Part shown: positions 7,168 through 15,300 of the stretch, piece after piece | Layout of the letters: every line of letters starts with the position of its first letter | Numbering within the stretch: position 1 is the stretch's first letter | NCBI GenBank assembly: GCA_023408815.1 | Contig: JAEYJO010000026.1 | Location: 1-36,802 of the forward strand | Source of the DNA: Bacillota bacterium | GTDB lineage: Bacteria > Bacillota > Clostridia > Lachnospirales > Lachnospiraceae | DNA length: 36,802 nt | Reading direction: 5' to 3' | The notes under the pieces: generated by a model | Told to the model about the DNA's origin: nothing | What the model saw: only the letters and a program-made list of their open reading frames with translations | The model's database searches: none | Made by a program: the position numbers and the translations under genes

Positions 7168-9321
7168 TTACTCAGAAAATTCTTTCATTTCGTTCAAAAG
7201 AATATTTATATTAGATATTTCCCGAAACGGTCTATAAATTGGCTGAACTGCTTCCTTCATTTTTAGCAATTCCTGTTCTGGCAGCCTGGTAATAATCAAT
7301 CCGTTACTAATAAGCTCTGATTGTATTTCTTTCGTTTTATTACGTGTACATTCAGCTATAACACAGGCACTGTCATAGGCAGCTTGCTCAAACAGCTGTT
7401 TTTCTTCCGTTGTCAGTGACTGCCATAGATTCTTTGAGCAAATCATTATTGACGAAGCATAGGAATGATGTGTTAGCGTCATGAATCTTTGGACGTCAAG
7501 TATGTGATTTCCCTGCGCCGTCAGCATGGGAATATCCTGTCCGTCGATGGTTTTTTCCCTCAGTGCCTGATACGTATCATTTAGATTTAGCGTCACAGGC
7601 TCAGCGCCTAAACATTTTATGATATTTTTATGGAGTTCCTGTTTCGCAACACGGATTTTTACATCCTTAAAATCTTCAAATCCTTTAATTTCATGCTTTG
7701 AATTGGTAATATCACGGAATCCTTCCTCTGCAAAGGTTAGACCATGAAAACCATAATCATCGGCAAGATTCAGGATTTTTCTTCCAACGCTACCGTGCAA
7801 TATTTTATCTGCGGCTTGTTCATCACGAATTAAGAAGGGCAGATCCAGTATGGCAAGTTCCTTAACAATACCTGCTACCTGATGCGTACCTATATAAATA
7901 ATATCCAGTTCCCCACTCATCAGTTTATCCAAAAGCTGTGTGGCATTTCCAAGCTGCTCGCTATGGAAGATTTTAAGTTCATACTTTCCTGAGGTTTTGC
8001 ACTCTAATTGTTCTGAAAAATTCTTCAATCCTGCATATGCCGCTGTTTGATCTGAGAGAACAAGGGCAGTACGGATCATTCTTTTGCTCTGAAGTCTGAA
8101 TCTCTGAATAATGTTATTCTGTAATCCTCCCGCTAATTTGGATAGCTTCTTAGCATCCTTTGTAACACCGTCTACCAACTGATTTACCTCAAATGCACTG
8201 GTAGCAACTGTTTGTGTGGCTGCTGCTTCCTCCTCAGAGACAGATGCTACTCCGTGTACATCATCCATCAGGGCAGTTGCATGAGAAGAAGTCTCCAGTG
8301 CCAGTGCGGAAACCGCCTTAACACTTTCCTGTGTAATCCCAATCTGTTTCATAATTTCATTAAAGCCCGATAAGGCTTGATGCATGTTTTCTTTTCCTAA
8401 GAGCGCAAATTGATTATTGTCTTCTGTTAATTGAACTACAACATCAATACTATGTAGCATCTCGTTAATTATATCAGAGATTTGTTTTACTGAATTCTGA
8501 GACTCTTCCGCGAGCTTGCGAATCTCATCCGCAACTACCGCAAAACCACGGCCATGTTCGTTCGCACGAGCCGCCTCTATTGCTGCATTCAACGCTAACA
8601 GATTCGTCTGCTTTGCAATCTGATCAATCATAGCTACTATCCGGTATATTTCCTGAGATTTCGAAGCTAGCTGCTTGGTCAGCTCTCCGTTTTCGTTAGC
8701 CGCATCTGCTATTTTATCAATTGTATCCGTAGTCTCAATGATTAATGCCTGTCCACTACTTGCTGCATTGCTGATTGCTTCAGAATTTTCGACCAGCTTC
8801 CCAATCTGGGTATTTGTTGACTGCGATAATAGACTGACTTTGCTTGTACGTTCTGCCGCCTCCGAAGCCATTTCACCAATGGACTGCGATCCTTGGGCAA
8901 TTTCATTGGTCGTGTGAGAAATTATCTCAAGGCTCTTATTTCCTTCATACGTATTATTTGCAAGAATAATTGCGGAGCCTGATATATTCTCAAAATCAAC
9001 ACTCATTTTTTTAATTGATTCCTTTAATGATACTATGGCATCACTTAATTCCTGAGCTAATAAGCCAAATTCATCATTTCCATATTTTCCAATTTCATTT
9101 GATAAATCACCATTTTTCAAATGGATCAAATGAGCCCTTATATCGGAAATTGGTCGAAAAACCGCTTTGAGAAACACCCATATTATTACAATCAGCAATA
9201 ACAAAAATAAGCTTCCTAATACAACGTTTGATTTATAAATATTAGCAAGTAAAAAATTATCGATCAATAAACATCCGATAATGACTACCATAATTTTTAG
9301 TTTAATACCATTTTTATTCAT
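7168..9321 (-). CDS. Chemoreceptor with C-terminal TRAP (DctP) solute-binding domain
   Basis: The protein of 717 residues is a fusion. Two closely spaced membrane segments (about 10-27 and 33-54) with a loop of only a few residues leave no extracellular sensor. A HAMP-like segment (55-105) and an MCP signalling domain follow (about 120-400), with the conserved tip IAKQTNLLALNAAIEAAR at 235-252. Residues 414-700 are a complete DctP/TRAP solute-binding domain: FKDVKIRV holds the conserved carboxylate-binding Arg (Arg-557), and LGAEPVTLN with YQALREKTIDGQDIPM is the family core. Positive charges before helix 1 and after helix 2 put both ends inside, so the binding domain should be cytoplasmic. 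The ATG at 9321 is preferred because AAGGGAG lies 9 nt upstream; a longer frame reaches 9396. No TRAP permease gene is near. It is the last gene of the island and probably senses its carboxylate. Confidence 0.9.
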   Translation of the reverse strand: MNKNGIKLKIMVVIIGCLLIDNFLLANIYKSNVVLGSLFLLLLIVIIWVFLKAVFRPISDIRAHLIHLKNGDLSNEIGKYGNDEFGLLAQELSDAIVSLKESIKKMSVDFENISGSAIILANNTYEGNKSLEIISHTTNEIAQGSQSIGEMASEAAERTSKVSLLSQSTNTQIGKLVENSEAISNAASSGQALIIETTDTIDKIADAANENGELTKQLASKSQEIYRIVAMIDQIAKQTNLLALNAAIEAARANEHGRGFAVVADEIRKLAEESQNSVKQISDIINEMLHSIDVVVQLTEDNNQFALLGKENMHQALSGFNEIMKQIGITQESVKAVSALALETSSHATALMDDVHGVASVSEEEAAATQTVATSAFEVNQLVDGVTKDAKKLSKLAGGLQNNIIQRFRLQSKRMIRTALVLSDQTAAYAGLKNFSEQLECKTSGKYELKIFHSEQLGNATQLLDKLMSGELDIIYIGTHQVAGIVKELAILDLPFLIRDEQAADKILHGSVGRKILNLADDYGFHGLTFAEEGFRDITNSKHEIKGFEDFKDVKIRVAKQELHKNIIKCLGAEPVTLNLNDTYQALREKTIDGQDIPMLTAQGNHILDVQRFMTLTHHSYASSIMICSKNLWQSLTTEEKQLFEQAAYDSACVIAECTRNKTKEIQSELISNGLIITRLPEQELLKMKEAVQPIYRPFREISNINILLNEMKEFSE

Positions 9322-9382
9322 TCCTTCATACTCCCTTATTTTACACGAAATTCCATTTAGAGCTATAACTGAAATGGTGGTG

Positions 9383-10654
9383 TTATACCACTTCATTTTC
9401 AGTAATTAAATTAATCTTCTTTTCCGTCACATTATTTCTTAACATTTGACAGGCAATTTGGATACTGACTGCCAAAACTATGGATATAAACATATAGATA
9501 ATCCATGCTGTCTGATAGCTTCCAGTATTATCATAAATCAAACCTGTTAATATTGATCCGATTGTTGAACCTGTCGAGGATACAATTAAAGCCACACCAT
9601 AGATTGCCGTAAAATCTTTAGATCCAAATAGATTTATGATAAGATAAGGGACAGGTATCGATAAGGTTACGTAAGAAATTCCAAATGCGAATGCAAATAT
9701 ATATGCAAACAGAATGTGATTGCCGACAACGATTAATAGTATCAGAGATATCAAAAAACAAGCTCCTGTAAAAAGGCCAACATATTTTATTCCGAATTTG
9801 TCTAACGCCAGTCCCATCACTATTTTACCGATAGTAGCGATAATCAAAATAAGTGACACGATATTAGATGCAAATATAACCTCATAACCCTCATCACTCA
9901 AGCATGACATCAAATAGGTTTGCATTCCTAGACCAACAATGCTTATGCATATTACCCCCAATAATAACATATAGAATGCCGGCATTAATAAGGTTTGCTT
10001 CAAGGTAAATCCATTCTTTTGTATCGTGGCGGTCTGCTCATTTTTATATCCATATGGTTTTAAACCAACGGAATCAGGATTATTCCTGATCAGTAGCAAC
10101 GATATAGTTAACATAATAAATATAACCACCGTCTGTAACAGATAAGCATTTCTCCAGCCATGTACTTCTATTATACTAGTTATAATCGGCAGAAAAACCG
10201 CTCCTATTATCCCTGCACCAGTTGCAGTTATGCCAATTGCCAATCCTCTCTTTTCATGGAACCAACCATCGACCAAGGAATTAACCGTTATAAAGCTGAT
10301 TCCGGGTATACTAATTCCCATCATGAGTGAGGACAGATAAAACTGCCAAAGTTCGGTTGAAAATGTAAATAAAATCTTAAAGATAAGATAACTGATACCG
10401 CTAATAACAGCCAGACTTCGGTAGGAAATCTTCTTTAATATTTTGGGTATTATAATATAACAAGGTATTGCCACAACCGATGTAATGGAAGTATTCAATG
10501 CTATCTGACTAATACTAAAGCCCATATCCTCGCTCATTGGTTTCATAAAGGCTACGTTGCAATTAACTTGTAACCCAACGGATAAACCAATCATTAAAAA
10601 GCCTGCAAATGTTATAATCCAACCGTAATAAATTTTTCCATACACATGCTTCAT
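9383..10654 (-). CDS. MFS transporter, oxalate/formate antiporter (OFA) type
   Basis: A polytopic protein of about 423 residues with about 12 hydrophobic segments. The N-terminal pattern KIYYGWIITFAGFLMIG and the central loop WFHEKRGLAIGI are characteristic of OFA and monocarboxylate-type major facilitator proteins, which move small carboxylates. The start is uncertain: the ATG at 10654 (MKHVYGKIYYGW) matches family N-termini but has its GGA 12 nt away, while a GTG at 10675 lies only 2 nt after AAAGGGG. It follows the YhcH gene by about 30-50 bp and precedes the DctP-chemoreceptor by 61 bp, so it probably belongs to the same transcript and carries the island's substrate or a by-product. Confidence 0.88.
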   Translation of the reverse strand: MKHVYGKIYYGWIITFAGFLMIGLSVGLQVNCNVAFMKPMSEDMGFSISQIALNTSITSVVAIPCYIIIPKILKKISYRSLAVISGISYLIFKILFTFSTELWQFYLSSLMMGISIPGISFITVNSLVDGWFHEKRGLAIGITATGAGIIGAVFLPIITSIIEVHGWRNAYLLQTVVIFIMLTISLLLIRNNPDSVGLKPYGYKNEQTATIQKNGFTLKQTLLMPAFYMLLLGVICISIVGLGMQTYLMSCLSDEGYEVIFASNIVSLILIIATIGKIVMGLALDKFGIKYVGLFTGACFLISLILLIVVGNHILFAYIFAFAFGISYVTLSIPVPYLIINLFGSKDFTAIYGVALIVSSTGSTIGSILTGLIYDNTGSYQTAWIIYMFISIVLAVSIQIACQMLRNNVTEKKINLITENEVV

Positions 10655-10703
10655 TCTATCTATTTTTCCTTTCACATCCCCTTTGTACGCTTAAATTTCT
10701 ATC

Positions 10704-11144
10704 TCAGAGTAACAGTTTAATGACTGCTTTACGATAATGTGTAGCTTCTCCGATATGGCGGCAAGCTTTGTGCCCATCCTCCGGCCAGCAGATATAACTG
10801 GTTCCTGGGAGAATTGTCATACAACACCCCTTACCAACGTACATTGCTTTGTCTGTTTTCACATCGTAGGGAACACTGAGTTGCAAAGCCGAAATATCAC
10901 GCCACACCACAGTCTCCTCCCCTTCCAGTAACACCTGTACGTCCAAATAGCATTGATGAGCCTCATAGTCACCCTCGTCAACTGCTTTGGTATTTCCCTC
11001 TTGCAGCAATAAATATCCACCGAAAAAATCAAACCTTGCAGGCGCCGGGGCATCCTTGTGTTCGGCCAAACAAGACAACGCATTTTCCAGATGCGGTAGC
11101 TTGACCAAGTCTTTTTTCAACTGTTCCAAATCTTCAATCATCAT
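10704..11144 (-). CDS. YhcH/YjgK/YiaL family protein (possible sugar-acid anomerase)
   Basis: A cupin-fold protein of 146 residues. The core RFDFFGGYLLLQEG, then YEAHQCYLDVQVLLEGEE, then the C-terminal HIGEATHYRKAVIKL match the DUF386 family, which includes NanQ (an N-acetylneuraminate anomerase) and YiaL. Members bind a metal through His and Glu residues and are thought to interconvert or bind open-chain or anomeric sugar acids. A good GGGGAG site lies 8 nt before the first of two ATG codons. The gene lies 30 bp after the double hydrolase gene and before the MFS gene. Its presence argues that the island substrate is, or contains, a sugar acid able to form a ring. The exact reaction is unknown. 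Confidence 0.85.
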   Translation of the reverse strand: MMIEDLEQLKKDLVKLPHLENALSCLAEHKDAPAPARFDFFGGYLLLQEGNTKAVDEGDYEAHQCYLDVQVLLEGEETVVWRDISALQLSVPYDVKTDKAMYVGKGCCMTILPGTSYICWPEDGHKACRHIGEATHYRKAVIKLLL

Positions 11145-11174
11145 CGTTGTTTCTCCCCTTCTCCCATCCTAAAT

Positions 11175-12806
11175 TTAATCTATATCTTCGCCAATTTCAT
11201 ATACCTTTTTGCTGTATTTTGGCCGATAAAAGCGTTTAAGAAATTCCCATGTAAAACGCGCCTCCTCCGCAATTGCTCCATGCGGCATGTTCTTCATCAC
11301 CGTAACGCAAACGCGGGTGTCCTGGTTTTCCGGACAATATACTACTGTTTGAAAGCGTTCTCCCTCTTGATATCCTCTTTCCAACGTAAAATAATTATCC
11401 TTTGTATATACTTCGGCTGAATCCTTATCACAATGATTTGCACGAAGCATCAACTCAAGAGCGATATTTTCCTCTGCTCTTGCCGACGGATCACTATCTT
11501 CGTAAAAAAAGGCACAGGGCATTTCCCATCCGGACTGTTCAAATTCCTTCATCTTCTGATATATCTCAGGTGCTATCTCCTCGGGTGGCTTGGAGTCATC
11601 TATCCGTTGCATACTAATCGTATCAAAACACGGTCCATTGCTTGGAGCTATGGCCGCAAATAAATGAGGACGGCAATAAGCCATTTCACGGGTTATCATT
11701 GCTCCATTGGAAAAACCCGTTAAGTATACACGTGTCTCATCAATTTTGTACTTTTCAACTATTTGGTCAACTATTTTCTCGAAAACTTCGTTATCACGCA
11801 GAAGAAACCAAATATTTCCGGGGGAATCCGGAGATACTAATACAAACTCCTTAGTCTCATCCGCCAGCACATCCCACCCATTTTTTGTTGTAAACATCCA
11901 AGCCGGCTCCCCTCGTCCGTGAACCGTAAACAGTAAAGGAAGTCCTTTTACTTGATTGGCTGACTTCCCCTCGGGCAGGTGTACAAAATAGTCATAGCTG
12001 TGTTCTCCTACGACTGCTGTATGCCGTATAAAGCGAGGATTTGTATAAAACTCTTTCTTACTGTCTATCAGTGCAAGCGTCCCGTCAGGACTATTTTTCC
12101 AACGAATTACATGGTTAAAGCATTGTTCAAAAATCATACGACTGAGGTCGGTATCCTCTGGAGAATAATTATCCACAAAAAGCCGTACCTGTTCGGCCGG
12201 ATTTTCTTTGGAATAACTGCCGCTGAAATAATCAATTGCTTTTCGTGCTGTCTCTTCGTTTTCTTCAAAAAGCCAAAGGTGTACCGGAATATCTACGTTC
12301 TTTACAGCATAATCTGTGCTCACCGTTTTTACCATCCAGTGGCTGGATGGCTCAGTCCCTTTTGAATAGTCGCTTGGAGCTCCATTAATTAAGGCCACTC
12401 CCGCAAACATATTGGGATTACTGACCAATACATTTCCCGCATACGTCGCACCATCCTCGTAACCTACTAGATACAGCATTGTTTCCCAGCACCAAAGACT
12501 GCCCGCCCTTCCCCAGATTGCTTGTCCACTGCAGGAAGTAAAGCTATTTTTGGTTTCATTGTAGATGTCCATTAAGAGAGAAAGGGGTTCTGCCTTCCAT
12601 CCATTCAGTACAACAGGAACCACAAGAATTGCTTCCTGTTCTTCAACCATTGCCTGCCAGCCTGACTTCACTGCGAACTCTTTGACTGCTTCTATGGAAG
12701 CAGATATGGTTCCGGGTGCGCAGAGATAGATAGTTTTGCATGGCTCGCAGGCTGCTTTCTTAGAAATATAGTAATAAAATGATTTTTCTGTAATTAATTC
12801 CTTCAT
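11175..12806 (-). CDS. Tandem alpha/beta-hydrolase, C-terminal copy catalytic (esterase/depolymerase-like)
   Basis: This 543-residue protein appears to hold two alpha/beta-hydrolase-like halves. The C-terminal half (about 265-530) has an oxyanion strand LLFTVHGRGE, the nucleophile elbow GFSNGA (Ser-366), a candidate Asp in FFYEDSDPSA (437 or 439) and a candidate His in NMPHGAI (509), as in polyhydroxybutyrate depolymerase or feruloyl-esterase type enzymes. The N-terminal half shows a similar strand-elbow pattern, GYEDGATYAG at 115, where Glu-117 replaces the nucleophile Ser, so it is probably inactive. There is no signal peptide, so it acts on an imported ester. The ATG at 12806 has GAGGAG 10 nt upstream; a longer frame reaches 12839. 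It heads the second transcription unit of the island, behind its own promoter. Confidence 0.8.
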   Translation of the reverse strand: MKELITEKSFYYYISKKAACEPCKTIYLCAPGTISASIEAVKEFAVKSGWQAMVEEQEAILVVPVVLNGWKAEPLSLLMDIYNETKNSFTSCSGQAIWGRAGSLWCWETMLYLVGYEDGATYAGNVLVSNPNMFAGVALINGAPSDYSKGTEPSSHWMVKTVSTDYAVKNVDIPVHLWLFEENEETARKAIDYFSGSYSKENPAEQVRLFVDNYSPEDTDLSRMIFEQCFNHVIRWKNSPDGTLALIDSKKEFYTNPRFIRHTAVVGEHSYDYFVHLPEGKSANQVKGLPLLFTVHGRGEPAWMFTTKNGWDVLADETKEFVLVSPDSPGNIWFLLRDNEVFEKIVDQIVEKYKIDETRVYLTGFSNGAMITREMAYCRPHLFAAIAPSNGPCFDTISMQRIDDSKPPEEIAPEIYQKMKEFEQSGWEMPCAFFYEDSDPSARAEENIALELMLRANHCDKDSAEVYTKDNYFTLERGYQEGERFQTVVYCPENQDTRVCVTVMKNMPHGAIAEEARFTWEFLKRFYRPKYSKKVYEIGEDID

Positions 12807-12844
12807 GGGATCTGAACTCCTCATTCGCATTAATAACACTATAA

Positions 12845-12873
12845 TTTATAAAAAAACTAGCAGCGTTTTTCAA
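12845..12873 (-). promoter_or_regulatory. Internal promoter for the hydrolase-YhcH-MFS-chemoreceptor unit
   Basis: On the minus strand, TTGAAA at 12873-12868 is separated by exactly 17 bp from TATAAA at 12850-12845. This is a near-consensus sigma-70 promoter 39 bp before the hydrolase start. It lies downstream of the hairpin at 12902-12930, so the last four genes can be expressed independently of the first part of the island. Confidence 0.65.
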
Positions 12874-12901
12874 GTTTTGTGATTATCTGATTACTTAGTA
12901 A

Positions 12902-12930
12902 GAGTCAGCAGCATATATTGCCGCTGACTC
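12902..12930 (-). terminator. Intercistronic hairpin after the SLC13 gene
   Basis: GAGTCAGC (12902-12909) pairs perfectly with GCTGACTC (12923-12930), with an inner GCA/TGC pairing and a 5-nt loop. It starts 17 bp after the SLC13 stop. No strong T-run follows on the minus strand, so it may be a partial terminator or an RNA processing and stability element. Confidence 0.5.
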
Positions 12931-12946
12931 CTGCTCGATATGAAAA

Positions 12947-14224
12947 TTACATCGGAAATAAAAGTACTGCACCAATTGCTAATGCAACAATTTGAAATAA
13001 GTACATCGGTATCGAAAATTTAAAGAACTGCGAAAGTTTGTACTTACCCATCCCTAAAATCATTGCCGGAAGTCCATCAATTGGCAGAAATCCACCACCC
13101 CAGGCAGAAACAGTAATTGCCGCTGCCAGTGCTGTAGGATTCAGCCCAAGACTTATGCAGGTTGCAATACCAATGGGTGCAAAGATGAATAGTGAACCGA
13201 AACTTGCACCTGTCAATGTAGCGCATGCACTGGTAAGTAGACAAAATACCAATACTAGAATGAATGGACTGATACCTACACCCATAGATTTTGCAATAGC
13301 ATCACCAACCAGTGCTGTGAAACCGGTATTAGCAAGCGCATTTGCAACGCCGATAACGCTGGCCATCATGATAATCAATGGAGAAAATAAATTCTGGCGC
13401 GCCTCCTTAAAGTCAAATACACGGATGAAGCATAGCACCGCTGTTCCAGCGGCCGGGAGAATATATGCAACTTCTCCAAGAGTGGTAGCGAGCATCATTC
13501 CGACAACAGAAATTGCAAATACGATGTATGTAACAATTTCCTTCCACAAAGGTAATACTACAGCCTCCACTGCTTGCTTATTATCAGCTTGAAATCCCTT
13601 GTCTTTATTAATATCGTAATCCGGAAGCAGACGATAAGCAATTAATGCCCAGATAAAGAAGCCAACTGTCATTACAAAGCACATAACAGAAAAGCTTGCC
13701 ATAGGAACAACTCCTTCATAGTTCCCGCTCTCTAAAAGAGAGTTTGCAAGGCCTAAAAAGAAAGCAACACTGACCGGAACCAACGGTCTGGACGTAGCAA
13801 ATCCTAATGGCATAAGTAATTTAGAATTCGGTAAGCTCTTGGTATAGGGAATTGCTGCCGCTATTGTAAGAACCATTACATAGTAGCCAGTTCCGCTCAT
13901 TATGCTGGCCCCTAACATAACTACAAGAATCATAAGAACATATGCTTTAACCCCCCCCTTTGATGCAAGCTTCGACATAACAGAATGAATTTGTCCCATA
14001 AGTCTGGTCTTTTGAAGACCTGCCATAACTGCCATGAAGCCCGCTATCATAATTACGTTTGGATCAATAAATCCCGCAAATGCTTCCTCAATTGTAGAAA
14101 GACCAGTCAATACCATCAAACAGGCAGCCACTAACGGAGGTGCCCCAAAAGCAAATTTATCTGACATTATCATACCAATCATAAGAATAACAATTGCAAG
14201 AGCAATAATCATTTGAGTTGTCAT
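12947..14224 (-). CDS. SLC13-type (DASS/ion transporter superfamily) carboxylate permease
   Basis: A membrane protein of 425 residues with about 10-12 hydrophobic segments and two inverted halves. Half one carries MSGTGYYVMVLTIAAAIP and half two carries TLTGASFGSLFIFAPIGIA, the re-entrant SNT-like hairpin positions of the SLC13/CitMHS/ArsB superfamily. Such permeases take up di- and tricarboxylates or sugar acids, usually with sodium or protons. The start has AGGAAAGGA about 8 nt upstream. It is the last gene of the first transcription unit, beside the esterase gene, and is the best candidate for substrate uptake. A run of eight G residues in its coding strand (13951-13958) is a possible slippage site. 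The substrate is inferred only from neighbours. Confidence 0.85.
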   Translation of the reverse strand: MTTQMIIALAIVILMIGMIMSDKFAFGAPPLVAACLMVLTGLSTIEEAFAGFIDPNVIMIAGFMAVMAGLQKTRLMGQIHSVMSKLASKGGVKAYVLMILVVMLGASIMSGTGYYVMVLTIAAAIPYTKSLPNSKLLMPLGFATSRPLVPVSVAFFLGLANSLLESGNYEGVVPMASFSVMCFVMTVGFFIWALIAYRLLPDYDINKDKGFQADNKQAVEAVVLPLWKEIVTYIVFAISVVGMMLATTLGEVAYILPAAGTAVLCFIRVFDFKEARQNLFSPLIIMMASVIGVANALANTGFTALVGDAIAKSMGVGISPFILVLVFCLLTSACATLTGASFGSLFIFAPIGIATCISLGLNPTALAAAITVSAWGGGFLPIDGLPAMILGMGKYKLSQFFKFSIPMYLFQIVALAIGAVLLFPM

Positions 14225-14287
14225 TTTTTTTTCCTTTCCTGTATCCCTTTAAATTATATTTACTATTTTCGCTACAAATGGTATCTT

Positions 14288-15274
14288 TTACAGACGATCC
14301 TTTAAAAACTGATAGGCATATTGATCAACTCTTTCTCCCAGCGAAGGCCCATGTCCTCCATAGGAACGACATATCATTGTTACATCGGCACCGACCTCCA
14401 ATAGGGCATGATATAACTCCTCCGTCTGAGACGGTTCTACAAGCGGATCATGGCCTCCGTGAAATAAAGAAATCGGAATACAATCCTCGCTCACGTAAGT
14501 AATCGGACTGCATTTCTTTAACAGTTCTACGTACTTCCAGTCCGGATTGGTGGTATCTTGCTTCACTATCAAGTCACCAAGTGACTTAATGTTTCGGCCG
14601 GATCCTACATAACCAACAGCCAACGCCAAAACAGAATTGGCATTATCATTGTTAAGATCTTCTACCTCTGTTCCGGTCAAATCTTTTACCTCTCCATTCA
14701 TCGTGGATGTTATTGACACAATCGCTTCACACAAATCAGAGGGAGCATAAAAAATACTCGCTGCTTTTATCGTACTGTCATATTCCAGATTGCCTCCCAC
14801 ATTACCTTCAATGTCTTGCTGATTTCCCGCTATAGAAAGCATGGCTGTCAAATGTCCTCCAGCTGAATTTCCCAAGGCACCAATCCGGTCAGGGTCAATA
14901 TTATATTTCTTTCCATTTGCCTTAAGAAAACGAACACATCCCTTTACATCATGGATGCAGGCCGGGAAAATACTCTGATAAAGCAATCGATAGTCCGGGC
15001 AAACAACCGTATATCCTTCTTCTGTCAGGCGAACCAAGTCACGACAGTATACTGCCTTTTGAGTCACTTGCTTATACTCCCCCCAGCTCCATCCCCCTCC
15101 AAAAATATAAATGATGCAGGGTCCCGGTGTCGTTTGATTAGGATTTTGATAGATATCCATCTTTAGTGTATAGGGCTGGCCATTATCCAGCACCACCTCC
15201 GCATAAGCTACATCTTCAAAGCGCGGTGTCTTCTCAGGCGGACATAAGGGTTTTACTTTTGGTGCAACATACAT
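14288..15274 (-). CDS. Alpha/beta-hydrolase esterase (BD-FAE / acetyl-esterase type)
   Basis: A cytoplasmic esterase of 328 residues. The oxyanion motif FGGGW (about 58-62), nucleophile elbow GNSAGG (Ser-137), acid in HGGHDPLVEP and catalytic His in SYGGHGPS give a full triad in the usual order of the hormone-sensitive lipase and BD-FAE group. No signal peptide is seen. GAGGAGGT lies 8 nt before the start. It follows the PdxA2-type gene by 26 bp and precedes the SLC13 gene, so it is cotranscribed with the acid-sugar enzymes. It probably removes an acyl group (acetyl or a similar ester) from the imported substrate. It is the second esterase in the island, which suggests that an esterified acid is the natural nutrient. 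Confidence 0.85.
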   Translation of the reverse strand: MYVAPKVKPLCPPEKTPRFEDVAYAEVVLDNGQPYTLKMDIYQNPNQTTPGPCIIYIFGGGWSWGEYKQVTQKAVYCRDLVRLTEEGYTVVCPDYRLLYQSIFPACIHDVKGCVRFLKANGKKYNIDPDRIGALGNSAGGHLTAMLSIAGNQQDIEGNVGGNLEYDSTIKAASIFYAPSDLCEAIVSITSTMNGEVKDLTGTEVEDLNNDNANSVLALAVGYVGSGRNIKSLGDLIVKQDTTNPDWKYVELLKKCSPITYVSEDCIPISLFHGGHDPLVEPSQTEELYHALLEVGADVTMICRSYGGHGPSLGERVDQYAYQFLKDRL

Positions 15275-15300
15275 TATACAAAACCTCCTCTTATTAGTAC

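Noticed and set aside
13038..13592. 184-codon open frame on the plus strand opposite the SLC13 gene
   Set aside because: It is antisense to a clear membrane protein gene, and its composition follows from the reversed codons of that gene.
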